Part shown: in pieces, positions 17,161 to 25,562 of the stretch
Layout: each line of letters starts with the position of its first letter
Position numbering within the stretch: position 1 is the stretch's first letter
NCBI RefSeq assembly: GCF_001658005.1
Contig: NZ_CP015986.1
Span: forward strand, 744,001-808,000
Reading direction: 5' to 3'
DNA: 64,000 nucleotides
From: Sphingobium sp. EP60837
GTDB lineage: Bacteria > Pseudomonadota > Alphaproteobacteria > Sphingomonadales > Sphingomonadaceae
The notes under the pieces: generated by a model
Seen by the model: the letters and a program-made list of their open reading frames with translations, nothing else
Database searches by the model: none
What the model was told of the DNA's origin: nothing
Translations under genes and position numbers: made by a program

Positions 17161-19380
17161 ATGACGGCGAGCCAGTTGAAGCCAGAAGCCCTGGCCACCG
17201 AACCGGCAAAGTCCCTGTCCCAGCAGCAGACTCAGTTTTTCATTCCGGCGACGGCGTCACTGCATGAGCGGCGTCCGCGGACGTTGAAGCATGGGGACAG
17301 CTTTGCGGTCTTCGACCATAGCGGCGACGCGATCGCGGGCCCCGGCAGTCCAGAGGGGCTCTATCATCGCGACACGCGACATTTGTCGCACCTTTATCTG
17401 ACGATCAACGGTTCCCGGCCCATCCTGCTCAGCTCGGCCTTGCGCGATGACAATGCCATGCTGACCTGCGACCTCACGAATCCCGATTTTGCGGGCGATG
17501 ACGGCCGGGTCGCAGTGGAACATGACCTTATCCACCTGCGGCGCACCCGTTTCCTTTGGGAAAGCGCGATCCATGAGCGGATCACCATCCGCAACTTTGA
17601 TACGGACTCCCGGACGGTAACGGTCAATATCGGCTTTGCCGCCGATTTTGCCGACCTGTTCGAAATTCGCGGGATGACCCGGCTGCGCAAGGGGGAAATG
17701 AAGACGCCGGTCATCGGCGCGACCGATGCGCTGCTGGCATATGAAGGCCGCGATGCACGCACGCGCGAGACCCATCTCTGCTTCGATCCCCCGCCGCAGG
17801 AGTTGACCGAAAGCCATGCGGCGTTCGAAGTCACGGTTCCCGCGGGTGAGCGGCGCACCCTCTATATGCGGATTGCGTGCGAACGGCTCGATCCCCAGCC
17901 CGGCCCTTTCTCGCGTCAGTTCCTGAAGGCTCTGCGCGAATCCATGCAGTCGCTGAAACAGGCGCGCGCGCGCGGGGCGACGGTGCGGTCGTCCAACCCC
18001 CTGTTCGATGAAGTGACGCGGCGGTCGGTGGCCGACATCACCATGCTATCGACCGACACCGAATATGGGCCCTATCCTTATGCGGGCATTCCATGGTTCA
18101 GCACCGTTTTTGGCCGCGACGCCATCATCACGGCGCTTGAGACGCTCTGGCTCGACCCTGCGATCAGCCGGGGGGTGCTAGGCTATCTGGCCGAACATCA
18201 GGCAACTGCGTTCGATCCGGCCGCAGATGCCGAGCCGGGCAAAATCCTGCACGAAGTACGCCATGGCGAAATGGCCGAATTGGGGGAAGTGCCGTTCCGC
18301 CATTATTATGGCAGCATCGATTCCACGCCCTTGTTCGTCATGCTTGCCGGGGCCTATCTGGAGCGGACGGCCGACACCGCTTTCATCACCAAATTGCTGC
18401 CCAATATCGACGCGGCGCTACGGTGGATTGACGAGCATGGCGACCGGGACGGCGATGGCTTCGTCGAATATGGGCGGCTGACCGATCAGGGGCTCGCCAA
18501 CCAAGGCTGGAAGGACAGCCATGACTCCGTCTTCCATGCCGATGGGTCGATCGCGCGCGGCCCGATCGCGCTCGCCGAAGTGCAGGCTTATGTCTACGGC
18601 GCGTGGCGAGCGGCCGAAGCCATCCATTGCACCTTAGGCGACGCGGCCCGTGGCCTGGACTATGGCGCGCGGGCCGACCGCTTCCGCGACCTTTTCGACG
18701 CCGCCTTCTTCGACGCGCAACTAGGCACCTATGTGCTGGCGCTCGATGGAGAAAAGAAGGCCTGCCGGGTGCGATCTTCAAATGCAGGCCATGTGCTCTT
18801 CACCGGCCTTGCACTGGCGAAGCGCGCGGAACCTGTCGTGCGCACATTGATGGCGCCTGCCTCTTTTTCGGGATGGGGCGTGCGCACCATCGCATCCACC
18901 GAGGCGCGCTATAACCCGATGAGCTATCATAATGGCTCGATCTGGCCGCACGACAACGCACTGATCGCGTCGGGCTTTTCGCGCTATGGCTACAGGAAGG
19001 AGGCGGCGAAGATTTTCGAAGGGCTCTTCGCAGCGGCCACCTATGTCGATCTCATGCGCTTGCCGGAACTCTTCTGCGGTTTCCCCCGGCGGCGGGCGCA
19101 GGGGCCGACATTCTACCCGGTTGCCTGCAGCCCGCAGGCCTGGTCTGCCGCAGCCCCGCTGTCGCTGATCCAGTCCAGCCTGGGCATCGGCTTCGACGTT
19201 GCGGCGGCGGAAATTTCCCTGTGTGAACCAGCGCTGCCCCGCTTCCTCGACGAATTGCGGCTCTATGGCCTCCGCGTGGGTGACGCGTCGGTCGATATCG
19301 CCTTTGACCGCATGGGCGACAAGGTGGTGGTGAAGCCGCTCGACCGGACCGGCTCGGCGCGGGTGGTTACGATCGCCTGA
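17161..19380 (+). CDS. Amylo-alpha-1,6-glucosidase / MGH1-like glycoside hydrolase
   Basis: 739 residues. The N-terminal domain (about residues 40-270, with HGDSFAVFDHSGD and GLYHRDTRHLSHLYL) is the type found in some glycogen debranching enzymes. The catalytic (alpha/alpha)6-barrel follows, with PWFSTVFGRDAIITALE, YGSIDSTPLF, DGDGFVEY and HNGSIWPHDNALIA. No signal peptide is seen, so it is cytoplasmic. The ATG at 17161 follows GGAG by five bases and is ten bases after the glycosyltransferase stop. It probably trims the product of the neighbouring transferase or an intracellular glucan. Confidence 0.88.
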   Translation: MTASQLKPEALATEPAKSLSQQQTQFFIPATASLHERRPRTLKHGDSFAVFDHSGDAIAGPGSPEGLYHRDTRHLSHLYLTINGSRPILLSSALRDDNAMLTCDLTNPDFAGDDGRVAVEHDLIHLRRTRFLWESAIHERITIRNFDTDSRTVTVNIGFAADFADLFEIRGMTRLRKGEMKTPVIGATDALLAYEGRDARTRETHLCFDPPPQELTESHAAFEVTVPAGERRTLYMRIACERLDPQPGPFSRQFLKALRESMQSLKQARARGATVRSSNPLFDEVTRRSVADITMLSTDTEYGPYPYAGIPWFSTVFGRDAIITALETLWLDPAISRGVLGYLAEHQATAFDPAADAEPGKILHEVRHGEMAELGEVPFRHYYGSIDSTPLFVMLAGAYLERTADTAFITKLLPNIDAALRWIDEHGDRDGDGFVEYGRLTDQGLANQGWKDSHDSVFHADGSIARGPIALAEVQAYVYGAWRAAEAIHCTLGDAARGLDYGARADRFRDLFDAAFFDAQLGTYVLALDGEKKACRVRSSNAGHVLFTGLALAKRAEPVVRTLMAPASFSGWGVRTIASTEARYNPMSYHNGSIWPHDNALIASGFSRYGYRKEAAKIFEGLFAAATYVDLMRLPELFCGFPRRRAQGPTFYPVACSPQAWSAAAPLSLIQSSLGIGFDVAAAEISLCEPALPRFLDELRLYGLRVGDASVDIAFDRMGDKVVVKPLDRTGSARVVTIA

Positions 19381-19479
19381 TCGCAATCCTCGCCGGCTGC
19401 CGGGAGGCCACCTGGCCATATTTGCTGAGACAGGGACACAGAACCGCACCGAACCGCGCGTTAGTCAAACGCTTGATTC

Positions 19480-19514
19480 AAAAAGCCCCGCCTCACTGAA
19501 AGGAAGGCAGGGGC
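19480..19514 (-). terminator. Hairpin with T-run at left end of repeat A
   Basis: On the minus strand GCCCC-TGCCT pairs with AGGC-GGGGC (one bulge) around an 11-base loop and is followed by five Ts. It would terminate minus-strand transcription of the repeat element. Confidence 0.6.
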
Positions 19515-19635
19515 AAGTTTGGGTCGCAATGCAGGAAACCTGCGAGTACATAAGCTGTGTCGCGGACGATGGTTGCGACCTACCCCTTTTGCCCATATCC
19601 TTACGAATTAGGGTTATACCTAAAGTTAGGTAGCG

Positions 19636-19666
19636 AAAAGCCCCGCGCCTGCCTGCAGCGCGGGGC
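19636..19666 (-). terminator. Hairpin with T-run at right end of repeat A
   Basis: A 9-bp stem GCCCCGCGC/GCGCGGGGC followed on the minus strand by four Ts. It would stop transcription entering the repeat from the right, leaving a unit of about 155 bases between two minus-strand terminators. Confidence 0.6.
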
Positions 19667-19669
19667 CTC

Positions 19670-20013
19670 CCCGGAGCTTTCGCTCTTGGCGCATTCAATG
19701 AACCAGACCGCGAGCGCGATCTATCCGGCAGCGGTAGTAATCCGGAATAGATAGATGATTTAACGCCGCATCCATGTTGCAGGGACAGCAGGAACGAAAA
19801 ATGGGAGGCACGGACGATACGGGGGCAGCCGCGCCGTCATCATGGCAGGGACAAGTATCTGAAATCTTTGCCAGTCCGAGCGGAGGCTTGCCAGTGGCGC
19901 GCCAATTACCGTAAGCTGTACGTTAGAATGCGGCAGCCTTTCAGCGGTGGTAGATCGATTTCCCGCCGCACCGTCGCGGTCGCTATCAGACGGTGCCCAT
20001 AGGAGAAAATCAC
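19670..20013. other. Gene-free stretch between repeat A and VOC remnant
   Basis: No supported gene or RNA was recognised in these 344 bases. The short reading frames lack plausible starts and family motifs. The segment marks the left boundary of the accessory region. Confidence 0.5.
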
Positions 20014-20278
20014 GTGCCCGAGTTGAGCCTGCCCCGGTTGGGATTCACGAAAATCATCGTGGCCGATGTTGATCGCGCATTCGATTTCTACGCGAGTGCT
20101 AGGGGTCGAGGAACGCAGCCGTGTGCGAGCAGGCGCGGGTGACGAAGCTCTAGAGGAGATTATCTCCCACCCGGTCGGCCATGCCGATGCACCGCGCGAC
20201 GCGCCAGAGCACGGCGTCCGCGTAGCCTTCCTCAAAGATGTAGAGGGACACATGATCGAGATCGTGCAACTAATTTAA
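20014..20278 (+). pseudogene. VOC/glyoxalase-family gene, internally deleted and frameshifted
   Basis: A good ribosome site (AGGAGA) precedes GTG at 20014, and the frame reads PRLGFTKIIVADVDRAFDFY, a typical first strand and helix of the vicinal oxygen chelate fold. After about 30 codons the frame shifts; the C-terminal part resumes one frame over as APEHGVRVAFLKDVEGHMIEIVQ, the usual VOC ending with its metal-ligand glutamate. The total is about 88 codons where a normal gene has about 130, so the middle is missing. It is a decayed dioxygenase or glyoxalase-like gene at the left of the accessory segment. Confidence 0.7.
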
Positions 20279-20339
20279 GTCCGACGCTGGTCGCGCCCCG
20301 ATCGGTGGCTGTCCCATTCATAGCACGCAGGAGCAACAA

Positions 20340-21098
20340 TTGGCCGAAATTGCACATGATGAGCCTGTTTTGGCGGCTCCCCGCCGCCGGGGCCGTCCCC
20401 GCCGCCTGTCGCGCGAAGCCGTCATCAATGCCGCGATCTCCCTTCTTAGCGAAGTCGGGTTGGAGGGTTTTTCCCTGGCACCTTTAGCCAAGCGGCTGGA
20501 GGCTGGCGTGATGTCGCTCTACACCTACTTTCCAAACCGCGAACTGCTGCTCCTTGCCGTTGCGGACGCTATCTACGCGCGGTTCGAACCGCCCGCGCCC
20601 GGCGCTGCCTGGCAAGACCAGCTTCGGGGTTGGATGTGGGCCGTCGTTGATCTGTTCGACCGTCACCCTGTCGCTGTCCAACTCAGCATGTGGAACGGCC
20701 ATGTATCGCCTGCCTGGCTGCGTACCTGGGCTCCGCTCGCCACGCTGCTGAGACAGCAGAAGTTAGAAGGTCAACGCCTCGCTTTTGCGCTAAGCTGGTT
20801 TACTACCGCAACCCTTGGCTTCATCTCATCGCAGCGGCAATCGCCTGAAAACCGCCGTGCAGAAACGCTTGCCCACGCCGCAACGCTTGAGCCTTCACTC
20901 CAGCAGCTCGCATCGGAGCTTTGGGCGGATTTCGAGTCAGTCGACAGGGATGCCGCACTGACATTCGGGTTCGACAACATCATCAACGGAATGGAGCGCC
21001 TCATTCGGTCGGACCAGGTCCCGTTGCCATCTCGTAGTGGCCGTTGGTCGGTGTCGGAACGCGCCGCTGCTGCTGGTCCCAAGATAGAAGGCGATTGA
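20340..21098 (+). CDS. TetR/AcrR-family transcriptional regulator
   Basis: 252 residues. The N-terminal helix-turn-helix reads LSREAVINAAISLLSEVGLEGFSLAPLAKRL then GVMSLYTYFPNRELL, the TetR pattern (shown here in parts), preceded by a basic arm (RRRGRPRR). The C-terminal ligand domain is helical and resembles TetR_C of the tetracycline-repressor type. The start is TTG at 20340, six bases after GGAG. It lies 107 bases before a D-aminoacylase-like gene on the same strand and probably controls it. No operator palindrome was recognised. Confidence 0.85.
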   Translation: MAEIAHDEPVLAAPRRRGRPRRLSREAVINAAISLLSEVGLEGFSLAPLAKRLEAGVMSLYTYFPNRELLLLAVADAIYARFEPPAPGAAWQDQLRGWMWAVVDLFDRHPVAVQLSMWNGHVSPAWLRTWAPLATLLRQQKLEGQRLAFALSWFTTATLGFISSQRQSPENRRAETLAHAATLEPSLQQLASELWADFESVDRDAALTFGFDNIINGMERLIRSDQVPLPSRSGRWSVSERAAAAGPKIEGD

Positions 21099-21205
21099 CG
21101 ACAAGCCTCAGTCCATCTATTTCCGTACGGCGCACCGGAATTAAAGCGGGCATCATGTGTCAGGTGCCAGCATCGCGCCTTGAACGCGGAGAGGATGGAT
21201 TGGCG

Positions 21206-22942
21206 ATGGCGCATGACCTGGTCATTCGTGGCGGCAAGATTGTTGATGGCAGCGGAACAACTATGTTCGACGGTGACGTCGCGATCGATGCAGGTGTTAT
21301 AGTTGCCGTTGGCACAGTCCCCGGCTGTGGGCGTGAAGAGATCGATGCATCCGGATGTATCGTCACGCCTGGCTTCGTCGATATTCATACTCATTATGAC
21401 GGCCAGGTCATGTGGGAAAACCGCCTGTCTCCTTCATCAGGACATGGCGTTACCACCGTCGTGATGGGGAATTGCGGTGTTGGTTTTGCTCCCTGCCGAG
21501 CCGACCACCGAGCCATGCTGGTTGAGGTGATGGAGGGGGTGGAAGACATTCCCGAAGTCGTGATGACCGAGGGCTTACCCTGGAACTGGGAGACTTTCCC
21601 CGATTATCTCAATGCGCTGGACGAACGTCAGGCAGATGTTGATTTTGCAGCGCAGGTCCCGCACTCGGCGATCCGGGTCTATGTCATGGGTAGCAGGGGC
21701 GCAGCGCGCGAGCCCGCAACTGCTGATGACCTCTCAGCGATGACGAACATCGTTCATGAGGCTGTTGAGGCGGGCGCGCTTGGCGTGACCACCTCCCAAA
21801 GCCATGGTCACAGGACTGTGGCAGGCGAATGGGCGCCGTCCATTGGCGCCGCAGCTGATGAATTGATTGCACTGGCTGAAGGGCTGGCCCGCGCCGAGGC
21901 CGGGGTGTTTCAAATCATCCCCAATTCTCATTATGGTTGTGACCCGCACGACGAGATGGCTCTTTTCCGCCGCATCGTGGAGACTTCGGGCCGGCCGCTG
22001 TCATTCAGTCTTTTGGAAAAAAAGTATAATCCCAGCTTGCCCCAAGTCATGCTCGAGCTGGTAGAAGAAGCCAATCGCGATGGTCTTCCCATTAAAGCGC
22101 AAGTCTTCCCGCGCCCAATTGGCATGCTGTTCGGGCTGGAACTGTCCTTCCATCCCTTCCGTTTTCATCCAAGCTTCCGGGAAATCGAGCATCTGCCTCT
22201 GGCTGATAAGGTGGCCCGGCTAGGGGACCCCCTATTCCGGACAAGGTTGCTGAGCGAGGAACCTGTCACGACCAACCCGCTGTATGAGACGCTGGCGCGC
22301 GATGTTGGTGATCTTTATCCGATGGGAGATCCACCAAATTATGAGCCTGATTCTGCCGCCCGCCTGGACTTGCGCGCCGCAGCAACTGGCCGCCAGGCTT
22401 CGGAACTGGCCCTTGACGCGCTCCTTGAGCGTGATGGGCGCGGCATTCTGATGATGCCCTCTTCCAATTATGTTCAAGGCGATCTTGAAAATGTGCGCCG
22501 CATGATCGCTGATCCGCATAGTCTGATCGCTTTGGGCGATGGGGGCGCTCATTACGGTCTTATCTGCGATTCCAGCTTCCCCACTTTCGTCCTAACGCAT
22601 TGGACCCGTGATCGAAGGGAAGGCCGGTTCCCCCTAGAATGGGCTATCGCCGAACTTAGCCGTAAACCAGCGCTCGCGGTGGGCCTTCATGATCGCGGGC
22701 TGGTGAGGCCGGGCTACAAAGCAGATATTAACGTCATAGACATGGACGCACTGCGGCTACACGCCCCTGAAATCGCCTATGATCTACCCGCAGGCGGGCG
22801 GCGGCTGAAGCAGCGCGCTGATGGATTTGCGGCTACAATTGTGAGCGGAACGGTGACTTATCGCGACGGGGTGGCGACTTCCGCGCTGCCCGGCCGCCTC
22901 GTGCGCGGCGCTCGCCAGGAGCCGGCAATCGCTGCCCTGTAA
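21206..22942 (+). CDS. N-acyl-D-amino-acid deacylase-like amidohydrolase
   Basis: 578 residues. It belongs to the D-aminoacylase branch of the metal-dependent amidohydrolases: a small beta domain opens DLVIRGGKIVDGSG, then the metal site FVDIHTHYDGQ, the bridging-cysteine region VMGNCGVGFAPC, and the late aspartate site LGDGGAHYG. Members hydrolyse N-acyl-D-amino acids, dihydropyrimidines or related amides; this one is longer than typical D-aminoacylase (about 480 residues), so the substrate may differ. The start at ATG 21206 is uncertain; TTG at 21200 has closer ribosome-site spacing. It is 29 bases before an unknown enzyme gene, probably one operon. Confidence 0.85.
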   Translation: MAHDLVIRGGKIVDGSGTTMFDGDVAIDAGVIVAVGTVPGCGREEIDASGCIVTPGFVDIHTHYDGQVMWENRLSPSSGHGVTTVVMGNCGVGFAPCRADHRAMLVEVMEGVEDIPEVVMTEGLPWNWETFPDYLNALDERQADVDFAAQVPHSAIRVYVMGSRGAAREPATADDLSAMTNIVHEAVEAGALGVTTSQSHGHRTVAGEWAPSIGAAADELIALAEGLARAEAGVFQIIPNSHYGCDPHDEMALFRRIVETSGRPLSFSLLEKKYNPSLPQVMLELVEEANRDGLPIKAQVFPRPIGMLFGLELSFHPFRFHPSFREIEHLPLADKVARLGDPLFRTRLLSEEPVTTNPLYETLARDVGDLYPMGDPPNYEPDSAARLDLRAAATGRQASELALDALLERDGRGILMMPSSNYVQGDLENVRRMIADPHSLIALGDGGAHYGLICDSSFPTFVLTHWTRDRREGRFPLEWAIAELSRKPALAVGLHDRGLVRPGYKADINVIDMDALRLHAPEIAYDLPAGGRRLKQRADGFAATIVSGTVTYRDGVATSALPGRLVRGARQEPAIAAL

Positions 22943-22971
22943 TCTTCATCATAAAGCCCAGGAGTACAGCG

Positions 22972-24027
22972 ATGACTGCTCATCCCATGACGCCTGTAAA
23001 ACCGCCGACTTATCTTACTGACATTTTCACCGAAGATGAGACCGCCCGTCTGTTTGGCGTTATGCGCAACAAGGGCCCTTGGCGGCTCATCGCAGGCATT
23101 TACTTCAAGTCGGTAGAGGAACTGCTTGCCGTCAGCGGCGGGAGCGGCGACAATGAGGAGGAACTTGATCTTTCAGACTTTCTCACGCCTGCATTTCGCG
23201 GCTTCTTCGGCAACAACGGAATAGTGTACGAAGAAACGGTTCACGACATATTCTACAGTAAAAAACTACTTGATCTCGTCAAGAGCATGCACGGCGCGCA
23301 ATATGGCGCTCCCTACCTGTTCCAGTTCAACATGCAGGGTCCATCGCCGGGCTACGACAATGGCCATTTCGATGGCCGCAGCTGGCGCGGCATGGACCCG
23401 ACGAACACCCCTGCCTGGCTGACGAGCATCATGGCGAAATCCGGGCTATTCGACGCTTGGGAAGTGAAGGCCGGACAGGTCATCACATATCATTATGATT
23501 CCGACATTGACGGTGGGTTCACCTATTGGCCGGACGGGCCAGACGCCCCGCCCAGCCGGTTTGCACCCCCATTTCGAAATTCAGGCATCCTCACCGATAA
23601 CCAGCGCATGTTCCATCGTGGCGAAGCCAGTGGGCCGCGCGACCGGCGGGGCGTTCCCGAAGGGATGGCGCTGCACTCGCTCCTCGAACCCGATGGGGAG
23701 GAAGACTGGAAGGTCACTACCGACGGCGTGGTGGTCAATCGCTTCAAGGCGAACGAGATGCGTGCCCTGTTCCATTACAGCGCCCATGTGTTCACCGACA
23801 TGGCTGATGTGAAACGCTATTATGATCACACGGATGACCTCGACCGTGATCGTGTCTTCGAGATGTTGATCGCAGATCTGAGGGGGCGTGGAGTAGTTTT
23901 TGAAGTGCCGACAGACCCGATCGCTGATCGCGCCTTCATCGCGACGCTCACGCGGACTTATGCGATGTCGCCTACCATTTTTCCTGAAGAGGCCCCCTTG
24001 GAGCGACGGCGTCGCGTCAGCGCTTAG
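22972..24027 (+). CDS. Unrecognised 351-residue protein, possibly a 2-oxoglutarate/Fe(II)-type oxygenase
   Basis: Not firmly recognised. AGGAG lies seven bases before the ATG. There is no signal peptide or membrane segment. GHFDG (His132, Asp134) looks like the H-x-D part of an Fe(II) facial triad, and His215 in QRMFHRGEA could be the distal histidine followed by arginine, as in phytanoyl-CoA-dioxygenase-like folds; TYHYDSDIDGG and FHYSAHVFTD are other conserved-looking segments. It sits directly downstream of the amidohydrolase, so the two probably act on the same compound. It could instead be a cupin-like or wholly different enzyme. Confidence 0.7.
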   Translation: MTAHPMTPVKPPTYLTDIFTEDETARLFGVMRNKGPWRLIAGIYFKSVEELLAVSGGSGDNEEELDLSDFLTPAFRGFFGNNGIVYEETVHDIFYSKKLLDLVKSMHGAQYGAPYLFQFNMQGPSPGYDNGHFDGRSWRGMDPTNTPAWLTSIMAKSGLFDAWEVKAGQVITYHYDSDIDGGFTYWPDGPDAPPSRFAPPFRNSGILTDNQRMFHRGEASGPRDRRGVPEGMALHSLLEPDGEEDWKVTTDGVVVNRFKANEMRALFHYSAHVFTDMADVKRYYDHTDDLDRDRVFEMLIADLRGRGVVFEVPTDPIADRAFIATLTRTYAMSPTIFPEEAPLERRRRVSA

Positions 24028-24187
24028 CTAAAGAGGAAACTATAGACCAAAGTGCCAGGCATTCTCGGCGGCCTGCCCCATGGCAGAAACGCGATCCTCA
24101 TTCGCGCTATCATGGAGGTCACCGAGCATCCGTTGTAGAGGCTCGAATACGACAAGGATCATGGCACAAGCGCTGGCGTCTGCTGCT

Positions 24188-24292
24188 TCATATGGAAGCC
24201 CAGCGTTGAGTCGCTTTAACGGCGACGTCCAGCCACCTGCCTGTCGGAGCAGTTCCGGCATTGTTTAGCAGAAAATCGATAGACCCAAGGGC
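24188..24292 (-). pseudogene. Short-chain dehydrogenase fragment at a recombination junction
   Basis: On the minus strand one frame reads LGSIDFLLNNAGTAP, which contains the NNAG motif of short-chain dehydrogenases, and runs into a stop at 24188. Only about 35 codons remain. Upstream of it the sequence becomes the reverse of a phage tail gene, so the fragment ends abruptly at about 24,290. Another minus-strand frame (24040-24261, 73 codons) is open but has no recognisable family. Identification rests on a single motif. Confidence 0.4.
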
Positions 24293-24865
24293 TTGGCGAC
24301 TTCGGTAACGGCATGGGCATGTTGTTGGCGGGCCTCATGTCGATGTTGGGCGGCGGCATGGGTAGCGGCGCGCCGGGGACCGGGATATTCGGAGCGCTTG
24401 GCAGCATCATCTCTGGCGAAAACGTGTTCAAGAGCATCTTGGGCAATGCCATGACCGGCCTTCAGGTTCTCGGCGGCGGCATGGGTGGCGGCATGGGCAA
24501 ATTGTTCGGCGGCGGTGCCAACATCATGCGGGCATCCAACGGCATCATGGTCAACCAGACGCGCATTCGCGGGGGCCTTTTCCGGGCTCCCCGGCTTCGC
24601 CAATGGCGGCACGATTGGCGGCTTTCCTGGAGTGGACCGCAATGTCCTGTCCATCAATGGAATCCCCCGCGTGCGGGTGAGCGCAAACGAGCGCATCCGC
24701 GTGGAGCCTAACGGTGCGGGCGGCCCACGCGCGGCCCCCGCGATCGGCAACCTTCAGATGACGTTCCCGGGCGTCACGAACGCCAGAGAGGCGCGCGAGG
24801 CTGGCAGGCAAGCCGCCACCGGGCTGCAAAACAAACTCGCAGCCGCCAAGAAACAAGGATATTGA
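24283..24865 (+). pseudogene. Phage tail tape-measure protein, C-terminal remnant with frameshift
   Basis: The first frame reads a Gly/Met-rich run (GMGMLLAGLMSMLGGGMGSG, FGALGSIISGENVFKSILG) as in the C-terminal region of lambda-like tape-measure proteins. Near 24,570-24,590 the reading shifts by one to continue GLPGFANGGTIGGFPGVDRN and ends KKQGY with a stop. The N-terminal several hundred residues are missing, starting just after an in-frame stop at 24280. The next small gene begins one base after its stop, as in tail gene clusters. This is a relic of a prophage. Confidence 0.7.
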
Positions 24866-24866
24866 A

Positions 24867-25091
24867 ATGCTGCTGATTCACCAAGGCATGGCCCAAACCG
24901 AACTGATCCGCACCCTGATCGCGGCGGGTGCGCAGACCATCCTCATTGGCCTGCCGCCAGAAATGGCAGCGGAGGCTTTGCAGGTGGCGGCCTCATCCAT
25001 CCATGAGCGCGGCCATGATCTTGAATGGTGCGCCACACGGGCGGCGCATCTCGGGCGCGCTGCAGGTCCCAAGCAGGCCAATGATGGATAA
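24867..25091 (+). CDS. Small phage-type protein of unknown function
   Basis: 74 residues. It starts one base after the stop of the tape-measure remnant. The sequence is mostly helical (AQTELIRTLIAAGAQTILIG) with one cysteine (EWCATRAAH), and ends in KQANDG. It has no recognised domain. Its tight spacing suggests it is carried over from a phage tail or accessory module; it may no longer be expressed because no promoter is evident. Confidence 0.5.
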   Translation: MLLIHQGMAQTELIRTLIAAGAQTILIGLPPEMAAEALQVAASSIHERGHDLEWCATRAAHLGRAAGPKQANDG

Positions 25092-25153
25092 GCGATCAGC
25101 AGGTGCAGGCAAGCGACATATTCGGATGCCAATCAGCATAAGCCGAAAAGCCT

Positions 25154-25435
25154 TCAGCGAGCTCCACCTACCGCCGCCAGAGCGAGCAGGCCCGCGATTA
25201 CTCGTTCCTGCCACGCAAAGCGCAGCGCCGTGTATAGACGCTTGCCGTTTAGGTAGGCGTTGCCCTCGTCATCGAGCCCTATCAGGGACAGCCCGTTTGC
25301 CGAGATCATTCTAACATTCTCAGGCCAGTGACGCGGCCAAATGTTGGTCCGCCAGTGTTTGAGGTCGGCGACAACCTCAGCCTCGGACACTTCATGAATC
25401 ACTAGAGCCGCCTGCTCTCCCGATTGCGTCACCAT
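25154..25435 (-). CDS. Hypothetical phage-accessory protein with C-terminal membrane segment
   Basis: 93 residues, not recognised by function. ATG at 25435 follows GGGGGA by six bases, better than an upstream alternative at 25489. The protein begins MVTQSGEQAALVIHEVSE, contains HWRTNIWPRHWPENV and a Gly-Asn-Ala-Tyr-Leu-Asn-Gly-Lys turn, and ends in a hydrophobic segment (VIAGLLALAAVGG). It is divergent from the HIRAN gene across 127 bases. It probably belongs to the prophage remnant. Confidence 0.6.
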   Translation of the reverse strand: MVTQSGEQAALVIHEVSEAEVVADLKHWRTNIWPRHWPENVRMISANGLSLIGLDDEGNAYLNGKRLYTALRFAWQERVIAGLLALAAVGGAR

Positions 25436-25562
25436 ATAGATCCCCCGTCCGATGCGGCAGCCTATAGCGCGCGCTGTGCTTAAACGCATCCTCTCGGGTA
25501 TTCCCGACGAACAATTGACTCTGCATCAGTGTGGCGAGACCCTGACCGCTAGGGAGAGCGCT

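Larger units (their letters stand above)
19475..19669. repeat. Dispersed intergenic repeat, copy A
   Basis: About 195 bases, clearly related to copy B at 26036-26230 and in the same orientation. Shared blocks include AAAAAGCCCCGCCTCACT, GTTTGGGTCGCAATGCAGG, a variable middle with TGGTTGC, ATACCTAA-GTTAG and AAAAGCCCCGCGC. Both ends are terminator-like hairpins for the minus strand. Reading frames in the two copies have stops in different places, so the element is probably not coding. Together the two copies bracket the accessory segment. Confidence 0.75.

Noticed and set aside
19465..19698. 77-codon minus-strand frame in repeat A
   Set aside because: The equivalent frame in repeat B has different stops, and the conservation follows the hairpins rather than codons, so coding is unlikely.
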